Origin: Monilinia fructicola | Lineage: Eukaryota; Ascomycota; Leotiomycetes; Helotiales; Sclerotiniaceae | Reading direction: 5' to 3' | Assembly: GCA_008692225.1 (NCBI GenBank) | Contig: VICG01000001.1 | Span: 3,387,501 to 3,451,500 of the forward strand | DNA: 64,000 nt | Part shown: positions 48,250 to 61,107 of the stretch, piece after piece | How positions within the stretch are numbered: position 1 is the stretch's first letter | Layout: the number at the start of each line of letters is the position of its first letter | The notes under the pieces: generated by a model | The model's database searches: none | The model's input: only the letters and a program-made list of their open reading frames with translations | Told to the model about the DNA's origin: nothing | Translations under genes and position numbers: made by a program

Positions 48250-51200
48250 TTATGCTTCGATAAATGCAGTACAAAGCTCATCCAAAATCTTCAGAACTCT
48301 CTCCTTGCTAAACCCTGATCCAGCAGCAGTCACCTTCAAATTCACAAACATAGCAGCCTTGGCCTCCCTTATCCCTGGGGGTACCGTAGAGTTGCAGAAA
48401 ACCCGGATTTACCGGCAAGTCCACATCAAGATGGGCATCAAGCACACTTCCATCTGCAGTAGGCATGTCCGGCAATTCCGGTCGGTCATCGATGTTTTGA
48501 AATTGTGTAGTGCAACCAGAAGTAACGGAAGAGAAAGCGAAGTTGAAGCCTACAGAATCGGTCTCTGATGAGTCGGCACTCAGGGTCTCAAAGGGTATGC
48601 CATTAATATACTGATGCTGGATGTCGTTGCACACATCTTGTCGATAGCTTCTACTAGCAGCAATTGTTGGCACTCGGACAGGCACTGTATTGATGCAAGG
48701 TCCGACGATATCTTGGAGTGTAGCAGGTAAGAGAGAGACTGCGCGCGTGGAGAGACCACACGACCAAAGACGATGTCATCCTCCTCCTCCGATAAACCAG
48801 TGACTCTAGCTAGCGCAATTGCGCACGCGCTGCAGTGAAGAGCGTTGCCAGTGTCATTCCTGTTGGCAAGCCAGCGACGGTTACAGTTCGCTCCGTAACA
48901 GTGGGCGAGCTATCCGAAAGGAGAGCTGAAGGCAGATCTGGCAATCCTTTGAGCACAGAAGAACCAGATATAAGTGATGTCTCCAGTATTCTCGGCCTGC
49001 AGTCTCGTGAGACATCCTGTGGTCCAGGTAGTTAGCGAAACTTGGGGCTTTTGGAAGCTCTATACCGCGATACAGAGCGCTTAGATCACGGGCAATGTGA
49101 CCCAGGCTAACCCCATCATATAGGGCGTGCGACATACTCAATACAAGACGCACGCACGCCCACGCCGGCCTTGTGTAGAAGCTTGAAGCGTACGAACGGG
49201 GTTCCAAGGACAGCTGGACGGTTTAGCTCTTGTTCGCGATCGTCCTCGAAAGCCTCTTGGAGTCCTTTGATTGATATTTCTTCCTGTTTGTATTGTACAG
49301 ATATGGTGTCGAAAAATAGCTTGATAGAGACGACCTTGTACCGAAACGAAAACAGATCGGAACACATCATGTCGATTGAGCAAATGCAGACAGCTCTGTA
49401 CCAAACGCGTTCTTTGCACAGAAGGCAAAAAGTCGATGTAGAACTGGTACCACGATCTACGTGGCACACGAAGTGCATCTTCAATATACGCCTTTTGAGT
49501 ACTTGAAGCTTGCCAAACATTGGCGATTTTGCCAGCTCTGCATTTTACTCGTGGTAAGATCTCATTTTCTACAAAGGAAATGCTTTGATCTCCTAATCCC
49601 AGGGCTGCAAAGGGAGCAACGGGCCCTGGAATTGAGAAGGGGGGCGTTGTAACGTTTGTACATTCTGTCTACTATTTGGTTGAGATCCCGTGCGGTAAGA
49701 ATATCAGCAACAGTGACAGTGAGCGCTGCTTCCCGCGCCATCGAAACAAGTTGCACAGCTGCGATCGAATCACCGGCCAACTCTGATGAAGTTGTCATCC
49801 ATGCTGAGATTTTCAGGGTGCCTACGAAGCAGCTGAGCCACCAGATCATAAATCTTAGCTTCGATAGGTGTCTCCGGCAGGCGCCCCTGCAGTTCGGACC
49901 TGACTGATGTTAGATCACGTCTATTCAGCAGTGCAAGACTCTTCCGCAACATTATCCCGGTCTGTTTTCCCCGAAGCTGTCATTGGTATACTGGCGACGG
50001 GATGTAAGCTGATGGTATCATATATGATGGCAGTAGTTGTGCAAGCCAGTTTGTGGGCTTTTTGCGATTGCGTCTTGCAGCTGTACCTTTGCCTTGGTTG
50101 CAGAACTGTCCAAGTTAATCTCTCTTTGAAGGAAAGCCACAAGCACAGCGTCATTGCTATCTGCTGGCACGATCATATCGGCGACAACCTGAGAAAGGTG
50201 CAACGAAGAAAACGCAAGCTGGACATGATGTTCTACATCACCAAGCTCCACACGTTGTCCACGAATCTTGACCTGAGCATCCTTGCGACCTACAAAGCAG
50301 AGAGTTCCGTTGCTCTTGTATCGCACAAGGTCTCCCGTGCGGTACAGCATGCGTCGTTGGCCTGAGAAGTCAAGCTCATTGCCGCAAAGAAGCCATGGTG
50401 GGTCCTCAACGAAAGCATGGGAAAGTTTTCTCGGAATTTTTCAAATAGCCTTGTCCCACCAGTGGACCTTGGAGCCACAGTTCGCCTACGGCTCCAATGG
50501 CTGCCAACTTCTGTTCTCCCCCGCTTATGTCCACTACCCATGTTTGCGCACCCACGCCTTTTCCAACAGATGGATCTCCTGACACGTTTGGATCAACTAC
50601 TTGAACTGTTGCCACCGGGGTACACTCTGCTGGGCCGTAGGTATTTATTACTGTAGCCTTGTTTCTCCAATAGGCAGCATCGGCCATTTTAAGTGGCTCG
50701 CCAATAAAGCTGACAATCTTTAGGTCCGGCAGATGAACACCTTGGAGTAGTCGAGCGACTGTAGGTGTGAGGTGTACATAATTGACCTTGAATTGCCGCA
50801 TCCACTTGCCAGGATCATTCCAGCGCTCGGATTCAGGTGGGATGCACAGACAGCCGCCTGTGCAGAGTGTTTGTAGTACGTTTGACCATGATACATCAAA
50901 AGCGTACGAAACAAAGTCGTATACACGAGATTGGTAGTTCAGCTTCAGAGGCTGTTGTTGATATCTAATAGCACTTGCAAAGTTCGAATGACTAACCATC
51001 GCTCCTTTAGGGGTACCAGTACTGCCAGACGTGAAAACCACATAGAGCGTGGATGACGGATTGACTGCAGGTAGCTTCACTTCCATACTAGGTTGAAAGT
51101 CCTTGAGCGCATTATCAACTAGTCTGACTCGATCTGCGAGCTGCGTTGCTTGGCTCTCCTCTGCTGAAGACGATAGGATTAGACGCGGCTCCACTTGTTC

Positions 51201-54200
51201 GATGATCGAACGGAGTCTTCCAATGGGCAAGCTTGCATCTAAAGCAACTGAGGAGGCACCGGCCTTCATGACTCCCAGCTGCGCTACTGGCATCCACTTT
51301 GACTTTTTAAAGTAAAGGGGTATAATTGTACCTGAAATCTTCGAGTCAGATGACTCAACAATTAGGGAGCGCGCTAGCCTAGTCGAAAGGTCATCAAGTT
51401 CTTGATACGAAAGGTCGCCATCCCATGCGCAGATGGCTGGCGCGTTTGGCTGTCTTCTTGCTATCTGTGTGAATAAGTCATGTACACATGTTTCGATGCG
51501 CTCCAGCGTCGGATTCCAGCTCCAAATATCGCATAAATCTTGCTTGCTAGCTATTTGGACGCGAGATACAGGCTCACTCCGGTAATCTGCTCTGCATATC
51601 TGGCGGAGAATAGTCTCGAATTGCTGACTCATCCGCTGGACAGTCATCTTATCAACGACGCATGAGTCAGTACTGAAGCGTAGACGTGTTCCCACGCGCT
51701 CGGAGCTGGCACTCAAGCATAAGAGGATACGTGTTGAACGCAGCGAAATCGTCGTATGCATCATTTACAGTATGCTGTTGCTGGAACAGTGAAAGCTGCC
51801 TATGACTCTCGCTTTGTGTCTCCGGTTGGACTATGAGCAGGGTTTGAAATTTGGATGCTCGCTCACAATCAGAGTCTATTTGCTGAATACGTTGCAACCC
51901 TGTCTGCTCAAACGGTGTCATATCAACTCCTTGTGTTTGAACTAATTGCAGGAGCTCCTCTATACTGGCCTCCCTATTGACAACAACCCTCAGTGGAACT
52001 GTTGCTATCGTCGGTCCTGCCACTTGCTCTATCTTCGGAACCGGCATCTGTCGACCGGACACTGTTACACCGAATACTGCATCAGTCGAGTTTGCATATG
52101 CAGACAATAGAATCGCCCAAGCCGCTTTGATTACTGTCGAGGCTGTTATAGTTACCTCCCCAATCCAAGCTGTCGAGCTCAAGCTGTACAATCTGATCAG
52201 ATCTGGGTTGGTAACCGGGAGAAGGTAGAATGAAGAAAGGCTGTGCCTCTACTCCTTGAAGTTGTGCTCTCCAAAATTCTTCCGCCTCTTGGTCAGACTG
52301 CTCCTTTAAATACTGGAGAAAAGTCTGCATCGGGGCCAATTCTGGTAAAGGCTCACTATGGTACGCCTTCTCCAACGATTCTTCGATGAGCGCCAAAGAC
52401 CAACCGTCGAAGAGCGCGTGATGAACACACTCCATACAAAGAAGGCGCGTCCATTCCGTTCATTCTGATCCTCCACAAGCGCAAAGTTAGCCAGGGGTCT
52501 ACCCAGGTCAACTGCACTGTTCTCAAGCTCTCTCATAACCTCGTTGACATCTCTGCCAAAGGTCCAATGGCAGCTCTCTTGATCGATAGTAACCTGGACA
52601 AGGCCGTAGTCGGGAATATGAACAATGCGAGTACGCAGAATAGGTATTGCTGTGACAACTCGCTCCCATGCTTCACGGAATTTTTGAACATTGATATGAT
52701 CTTTCAAAAGACGGGCCTGTCGCAGAATGTAATCGCCTGGACGGCGCATAGTTATTGCAAATAAGCCCGCTTGAAGTGGAGTACAGGGGAAAACATCAGC
52801 GATCTGAGATAGCTCAACATCACACATTGAAGCTGCCTGCGCTCTTACCTCATCTGCGGACAAATTCTTACCTAGCAAGGTGAAGGGATCTGGAACTTGA
52901 TGATTCCTGAACGGCATCAACGTGGATGATCGAGCGTCAAGCTCTTGCGCGAGCTCGGCGAGGTGCGGCCACCTGAACACATCTGATACCGATATGGTCA
53001 ATCCGATTTTTCGCGCTACACCTACTAGTCTCATTGCGCCAATCGAGTCTCCCCCCAAACGTAAAAAGTTATCATCTGGCGAGATTTGGCTGTTGTCTAA
53101 TCCTAAGACAGTAGCCCATAATTCGATCAATAACGCTTCTGTTGGTGAAGGAACGTAGGCACCATCACTGCTACCTCTGTGTGCGTGCGAGTTTACAAGC
53201 TCCTGTAGAGTTAGTGAAGAACCTATTTCGCGTATCCGTTTGCGATCAGTCTTGCCGGTCGGACCAACAGGTATTTCAGCGACGGGGATGTATGCTGTAG
53301 GGACCATGTATGCTGGTAAGATATTTTTCAACCTGTCTTCTAACCCTGCAGTAAGCTTCAGTGGAGCTGTCTTATCTCCTCCAATGCATACAAAAGCAAC
53401 GAGCATAGGGTTTATGCCATCGCGCGGCAGGACTACGTCTGCGAGCACTTCCACCTGCTCCTTTCCAGACTTCATTAAGCTGTTCCGCACGTGCCACTCG
53501 ACCTCTCCAAGCTCAACACGCTGACCACGAATCTTGATTTGCGAATCCTTACGTCCGATGAAACACAACTTCCCACTTTCGCCGCTAGTACCATATCTCA
53601 CCAGGTCGCCTGTGCGGTAAAGACGACCATGGCGGCCAGAGTGACAATACCCGCCACGCAGTAGCCACGGTGGATCTTTTACGAATGCTGCCGCTGTTTT
53701 CTCTTGATCATCTAAATATCCCTGCCCGACAAGTGGGCCCTCCAGCCAGAGCTCACCAATCGCTCCCAGTGGTGCGAGCTTATCCGGATTATCAACACTT
53801 ACAATCCATGTGATGAGGCCTTCTCCCCACCCAATGTCATTTTCAGAAGATATAAGGTCAACTGGAGCCATAGTAGCTTTAACAGAGCATTCTGCCGGTC
53901 CGTACGTGTTCAGTAGTCCCGGGTGACTTGCCCAATCTCCGAGCGCTGTCTTTGTAAATGATTCCCCGCTCAAGAGAACTCGACTCAACTGAGGCATATC
54001 CTGAGACTGCAACAAACGCAATACAGATGGAGTGAGGTCTATCATTGTAGCCTTGCTTGAATTTATAGAACTGATAATATCGTTCTTCCTTTGCTCGTCC
54101 GAGGGAATGCAAAGACAAGCACCAGATGTCAGTGAGTGCAGCATATTTGACCACGTGACATCAAAAGCGTAAGACACGAAGTCGTATACTCGGATTCCAG

Positions 54201-57200
54201 ACGTGTAACCCAAAGCGCGCTGCTGGTAATGGATGGCGGAAGCAAAGTTTCCGTGCGTTATCATGGCGCCTTTGGGCATGCCTGTGCTACCCGAAGTAAA
54301 AACGATGTAAAGTAGATCTGAAGGTACTGATGTGCGTAGCAGGTGGCTATGTCCATTGGCGTGAGAAATACTTTCGATGAAGCTCCAATTCAAGATAAGT
54401 AGATCAATAGCACCAAGTAAGGATGCTGACTCTTTATTAATGGGTGATGATATTATGACTTTGGACCTGATCTGATCAGCAACCAATTTAGCGCGTTCTA
54501 CAGGCTGTGTCGAATCGAGCAGCACAGATGCAGCTCCGGCTTTCATCACAGCTAGTTGGGCAACTGGCGTCCACATAGACTTCTCTATATATATTGGTAT
54601 GATTGTGCCATGCCCCACTTCCAGTTGCACAAGATGACGTGCAAGGCGAGTAGATAGGTCATCAAGCTTCTGATATGTAAGTTCCCCATCCCATGCAGAT
54701 ATTGCAGGAGCCTCTGGTTGTCTTTGGACTACCTGAGTAAACAGATCATGCACTAGAAGATCGATAGGCTCGGGCACAGTGCTATTCCAGTCCCAGATTT
54801 TGCGAAGATCCTGGTCGCTAGCGGTCTCGATATCGGATACGTTTCGCTGCCCATTACTTGGTTCGCTCAGCCATCTTAACGCGCATGCAAACTGACGTAG
54901 AATTCTCCAGACTTGTTCATTTTTGATGACTCTGCAGTCAAAGTTGGCTCGTAACCTAATTTCCGAATGGTCGACGAAGCATTGTATTGTCAGTGCAAGC
55001 GGACGAGTTGGAACAAGATTTTCCTCTTTTCCAAGCTGTTCCTGGTTATATATTTGGGATTCCCTTATGTTTAGGCTCTTTCTAGTTGGGGAGATCACAA
55101 TGAGTAGGCTTTGGAACTGGCAAGCACGAGCAGCCTCATCACTTAATTGTCGAACGCGTAGAACGTTTAGAACATTGCGGTCGGTGCGATTTGAGAGGCG
55201 ACCGAGCAGGTCTGAGACATTTTGTTTGCATCCGAGTGCAATCCTAGTAGGAAGTGCCCCTGCAAGTTGCAAAGGTGTGGGCTCTGCCTCACATGAAAGC
55301 ACCCCAAACCAGGTATCGTCAAGATTGGTGTAGGCAGCTTGTACGCTTGCCCATGCTACTTCAACAAGCGAAGAAACTGTGTAATGCTCAGGCCAATCTT
55401 GCATGGAGACTACATGCTCCTCTGTAGAGTCTGGCTGAGGTTGGTAGAACGCTAATGGCAAGGAAGGAAAAGCGTTCCCATCCAGATCCTTGAACCTATT
55501 GGACCAATGAGATACGACTGAGCTCTCATCGATACCATTAAGATGCTCAAAGTAGGATTTATAGAGAGAGCTCTCCGCAGTAGGCGTTGACTGCGACTTG
55601 GGCCCTTTACCGCCGGGGAATCCTACAATGTATGTGATGGCTGAAATTAGCCCACCGGCAATCGCTTGAGCAATGCCCAAGCTCATGTAATCGCCTCTAT
55701 ATTGTATACTAATCTCTGTTTCTTGTTCGTTCAATTTCGATGTTAAAACAACATCATACTATGTGCGTCTCTGTTAGTGACTAGATTCAAAGATGTGGAT
55801 TGCAATCTCAAATCCAAATTGGTTCTATAAGTATAGTATTGAGATTCTTGAATTAAGTATCCCACTCGTGAGTATCTTGAGTTTTACTTTGCCTGCCTAA
55901 TCAAGAGATGAGGAGCAATTATGCGTGTCACTTACCTCGTGTGGATCTTCTTCTCTGACTTCCCCTAGCTGCAGTCCATCTTTGGTGCCATAAAAATGGG
56001 CCTCTCGAACGGTAATTGCCGTGTTGAAAAGCGGGCTTTTACTTCCGATTGCATGATGAATTTCGGCAAGTGAGGTATGTTGGTGCGCGAGGTGCTCGAT
56101 AGACTGTTCGCCAACCATAGGCAGTAGGTCCTCCAATTGTGGCACACTGAGATCAATTCTTGCCACAAGCATACTGATCAATGGGCCTACAATAGCCTCT
56201 ATACCGTCCACCGGTGTATCACGACCTGAGCAAACGTAACCAAAGCACACCTCCGTCATGCCTGTGAATTGGGCAAGAACCAAGGACCAGGCAACCTGTA
56301 AGAATACAGCACGAGTTATATTGTGCTCACGGCAGTATGCTGCGATCAAACTGGTTGTGGCTCCAGATAGCGGTATAAGACCGTATTTCTGCCCTCCGTT
56401 TGCCCGGTTGGTGTTACCAAGACAAAGGTCTCCGAGAAGCTCACATTTTTGAGCACCTGCCAAATGAGTCTGCCAGTAGGAGAGTCTGGTCATTAATGAC
56501 TTGTTGCGTTGAATATACCCAACCACCTCGCGAAAATGTGGAGGATTCGACATATCCTTGGCATGTTCCTCGGTGTACACGTTGGCCAGATCTTTAAGCA
56601 ACACTGGAATAGAGGAGGCATCAATCAAAGCATGGCTCATATCTAAACGACAAGCGACTTCTCCATCACTGTTATGACAAATTGTAACAGCGTATTCAGG
56701 TTGATTTGTGAACGTAGCAAGATTTGGACGCTCCATCTCAAGCAGATATTGGGTCGCTGATTGCGGCGAACTGATTCTCACGTTAATGCAGTGTAACTCT
56801 GGATCGAGAAGTAGAACCTGGAGATATCTGCCGGTCTCTGGGTGGGAGGCGAAAATCGTTGCGAAGACCGAGTGTCTGCGAATGACAGTTTTCCATGCTG
56901 TGGCTAATCTTTCGACCATAATCCCAGGCAGCTTAGTCAAGCTGGTCGATTTTGACGAGAAGCAACGCCAAACCCAGCTGTTGTTATAGGATGCTGCACC
57001 TTTATTCTCACTGAGTAAGATGCCTTCTTGCATAGGAGTGCACGGGTAGATGTCACGAATAGTAGCTGGTGGCACACCACGAGCAGTCAGTTGCTCTCCA
57101 AGCAGTACATGTAAGCTTTCGTATGAGATGGATAGCAGTGGAAGATCAGCCAGCGTAGGTTGTGTTTGTGTTGCGAGGAGATCGCGAGATGCATCTTGCA

Positions 57201-60200
57201 ATGCTTCGGGAAAAAGATTCAACAGCCAATACTCCAAACGATCACGGTGATTCATGCGCTGATGAGTTGTTGTGGAGATACGCATACGACCTGCCTCAAC
57301 AACAACGTTAATTTCTATCAGTGCCATGCGCTGGTAGGCATTGCCAAATTCTTGGATAGCCACTGTACGTTCTGGTCGGTTCTCACGCTGCAGTAGCGCA
57401 TCTACATTCTCGAGTTGCTGGAAGACGCCACGATAGTTAAGCAAGAGCTCTACGCTCCTGTGATCTGCGAATGCTTCATGACCGACTGTGCTGTGGTAGC
57501 GCGAGGCAATATACGGTCTTCCCTTTCCAGGGACTCTCATGCGAGTGTCCTTGGCATAACGGATAGAGTCGACCAGAGAATTTTTGCTTGTTCCTGGTAC
57601 TGAAATGGGATGCAGAGTGGTAAACCATCCTACTGTCTCGGCTAAGTCAACTTCCGCACCTGATACTGGCTCACGGCCGTGACCTTCAATGAAAATAGCG
57701 GGCGCGGTACGGTCGGCAAATGCCTTGCGAAATGAATAGACGAGAGTCCCAATAAGTACGTCGATCGTCTCAGTGCTCAAGTTATCGTTACTGGAACCAA
57801 GCAAAAGGGTCGTTGTTTCAGTGTCTAGGATGTATTCATAAGCATCACTGTCAGCGAAGCTGTTGTCTCCTGGTCCAAGACCCCAGTACTTCAGCTGCGC
57901 CGCTTCAACGGAGTAGGGTAATACCTCTGCGGGATTAAGCATGTAGCCTTCCTCGCTCTGTAATTGACACCATGTCTGAAATGATATTGGGACTGGTGGC
58001 AGTTGTAGTGGTTGTATTCCACTAAGGCATTGGGCCAAATCGTGCCAAATAACACGCCAGGACACAAGGTCAATGATCACATGGTGGGCGCTGAGGAGTA
58101 AAGTTTGATCGTCGCTCATTCCACTGAACAAATCAACTGCAAAGACAGGTCCATGATGAAGGTCGAGTGCTGTCTGTCTAGTCTGCACAATTTCTTGAAA
58201 GCTGCCGTCGTTGAGATAGGAATGCTCTTCGACAGCGAAAGTGTCGTCACCTACCGGCACGGTCATTTGCTCCCAAGCTTTGGTGTTGTGATTATAGTGG
58301 AAGCGTGAGCGTAGCATGCTATGGCGCTGTACAACGATCGCCAATGCAGCACGTAGCATATCGAAAGTCACAGGCTGGGTGACACGTAGCAAGAAGCTTT
58401 GCGTGTAGTGATTGAGTCCATTAGGATGTGCGTCGAAGAAAAGCTGTTGCATCGGTGAAAGTGGCCACAGCTGGCCTGGAGTGTCTTTGTTGCTGACTAC
58501 AGCCGTTCTTTTCTGCATTTTAATTTTACTACCAGCAGCTAGATCTCTTATTGTGCGCAGTCTCAGCACATCTCCTACTGTAATGAAAATATCTCGTGAG
58601 AGACAGCGCGATACGACTTGCATTGCAGTAATTGAATCTCCCCCTAGACGGGTAAAGGCAGCATCGATTGAAATCTTGGACTCTGATAGGTTAAGTACAT
58701 CACTCCAAATCTGAAGCATTTTCTGCTCAACCTCAGATGTTGGGAGGGTTCGCTCCATATTTTCATCCGATGTTGCGTGATCCCAGAAGGCCGCCGAGGC
58801 CGCTTCGCGAAGGCGCCGACGGTCCATTTTTCCTGTGGCAGTCATAGGGAATTTGTTCATTGGTATATATGCTGATGGAATCATATATGCCGGTACTATA
58901 CTTGGGAGCTTATAGTCCCATAGAGCAACAGCCGGGCGAATGAAGTTTGCTAAGTCGATATGAAGCTCATTATTTTGGTGGCATACCAATGCAACAAGAG
59001 CTGGCTTTGTGCTGCCAAGCGGATGAATGACCTCTGCTACTACTTGCATACTCTTCTGCAAATCTTCTCCTAGAGTCTTACGCAGGTTATACTCAATCTC
59101 CTCAAGTTCCACACGCTGCCCACGGATCTTCACCTGCGAATCTTTACGCCCAACAAAAGATAAAGAGGTATCTTCCCGGTTATATCGTACAAGATCACCT
59201 GTCCGATAAAAGCGCCCTCTTCGACCTTGTTTATCTGCAGTAAAGCCACAGCGGGCCAACCATTGGGGATCATCCACGAATACCGCAGCTGTTTTTTCCG
59301 GGTCGTTTAAATAGCCTTCTCCAACGATGGGCCCTTCAATCCACAGCTCTCCGACTTCTCCAATAGGTACCAGCTGAGTTCCATTCAGATTGACAACCCA
59401 CATGCAGGCACCGAGGCCATGGCCAATTGGTGGGTTTTTGTTTGGAGATGTTCCGATCTGCTGCACAGTGCTAGTCACGGAACACTCGGCGGGCCCGTAC
59501 GTGTTGATTATAGCTACTTTCTTGTTAAATGCTTCAACTATAGAAGCTTTGAGTACCTCTCCACTGAATTGCATGATCTTGACGCTTTCTGGTAGTTCCT
59601 CTGAAGAGAACCAGGCAACTGAGGGTGTCAAATGCGCGTAATCGACTCTGTATTTCCGAAGCGCACTAGGTAAGTCCTGCTTCCGCTCTTCATCTGATGG
59701 GATACACAAACAGCCACCAGCTGTGATAGTATGAAGGAAGTTTGACCAAGCAACATCAAACGCATACGATGCAAAATCAAACACTCTTTGGCCTGCTTTG
59801 AACTTCAGTGCTTTCTGCTGATATTTGATGGCGCTCGCAAAGTTCGAGTGCGTAATTACTGCACCCTTAGGAGTTCCCGTACTGCCTGAAGTGAATACAA
59901 CATAGAGTCTAGCTGAAGGCAAAATGATTGGTAGTTCCAAGTCGGCTGCATAGGGACGAAGCTGGCTGAGTGTTTCCTTCCCCACCACTAAGACTGGCTT
60001 GTCCGATAAGCGATAGGTAACAGCTTCATTTGCTACTGATGTCAGGATTAATCGTGGATGGACTTCATCAACAATGATCCGAAGCCGCTCCATAGGCTGT
60101 GACGCGTCTAACACTACTGATACTGCACCTGCCTTCATTACGGCTAATTGTGCAACTGGGGTCCATAGAGATTTCTCCAAATGCACGGGTACAATTGTAT

Positions 60201-61107
60201 TCTGCACATCAAGCTCAGTAAGATGGTGTGCCAGCTGTGTGGAGAGCTTATCCAGTTCGCGGTACGTGAGCTCGCCGTCATGAGCGGTTATAGCAAGAGA
60301 ATCAGGTTGACACTGCACGATGCTAGAGAAAAGGTCATGTATCAGCGAATCAACCTTCTCTGGAACCTTTGAGTTCCAGGTCCAGATATCACACAGATCT
60401 TGCATATCGGCAACCCGTAAGTCTGAGACAGGTCTGCCCTCTTCGGACCCGGTCGAACAGATACTTTCAAGGGTATCCACGTATTGTCTACAAATGTGCT
60501 CTATTGTTTTCAGCCCAATTGCTGACGAATTGGTGATGAACTTCAGTTGAACCTCATCCTGATGAAGAGAGCTATAAATAAGCAGCGCGAAATGAGGCAA
60601 GCTAGTGAATCCATTTTTGTGCTGAGGCTCACCCGCTCGCTCGGTAAGATGCTGTGGGCGTACGAAACCTTCACTGACTTGTGTAACATATTGATTGCCG
60701 TGAGAGCTTAAGTTGTCTAAGCGGACTTGGACACTGTGCAAGAAGTCTTGGATGTCCAATTTCCAATCAATGCCGATAGTAAGTGGCACATCGACGGTTG
60801 AACTTTCGATGTTGAGATCCTTGAATGAAGCCTGCAAAGCTTGCACATCATCTGGCACCATATTGAATCGGATTTCCGATGACCCGGTGTGGGATGCCAG
60901 TACAGTGGCCAAGGCAGCATAGCTCAGAGTGGGTGCTGCAAATCCAGAATTATGCACCGGAAGAGAGGTGTTGTAGTGGAAGACAGTGGGATCTTTTGTC
61001 CGAGTTTGATCGTGATTTCGAACCGCTTCTTTTCCAAGTATACAATCGAGGTGGTCTACCTCTGTGGGCTGCAGCGATAGCTTTGATGTAGCATCGGTCA
61101 AACTCAT
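48250..61107 (-). CDS. three-module non-ribosomal peptide synthetase, last module with interrupted frame
   Basis: Builds a peptide from amino acids on carrier domains. Start ATG is 61107-61105; one intron (55935-55759, GT..AG, phase 0) joins DPHE to YDVVLT. I read: partial C domain (residues about 1-245), A1 with [11 protein letters not shown] (about 400), GDLVRY and [17 protein letters not shown]1 LGGDSITAM (58620-58655); E domain with [10 protein letters not shown] and ETVGWF (about 58090-57620); C with YPCTPMQEG and SHALIDA; A2 (about 54830-53230, [11 protein letters not shown]); T2 LGGDSIGAM (about 53050); C with FPCTPLQ and HHALFDG (about 52410-52430); A3 ([11 protein letters not shown] about 51020); T3 [10 protein letters not shown] (about 49770); terminal C with SHALYDG (about 49130). 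The last segment ends in [11 protein letters not shown] at a TAA, 48250-48252. From 61107 to about 52440 the frame is clean; from there to the end at least 12 small frame slips occur between intact motifs. Joined length would be about 4,200 residues. The module 1 E domain predicts a D residue. Confidence 0.9.

Noticed and set aside
48176..48568. Plus-strand frame of 130 codons at the left end of the NRPS
   Set aside because: Lies antisense to the conserved last segment of the terminal C domain.
55759..55935. Possible gap between two separate NRPS genes
   Set aside because: GTAAGT donor and TAG acceptor join DPHE to YDVVLT in frame, completing a C domain, so it is one gene with an intron.
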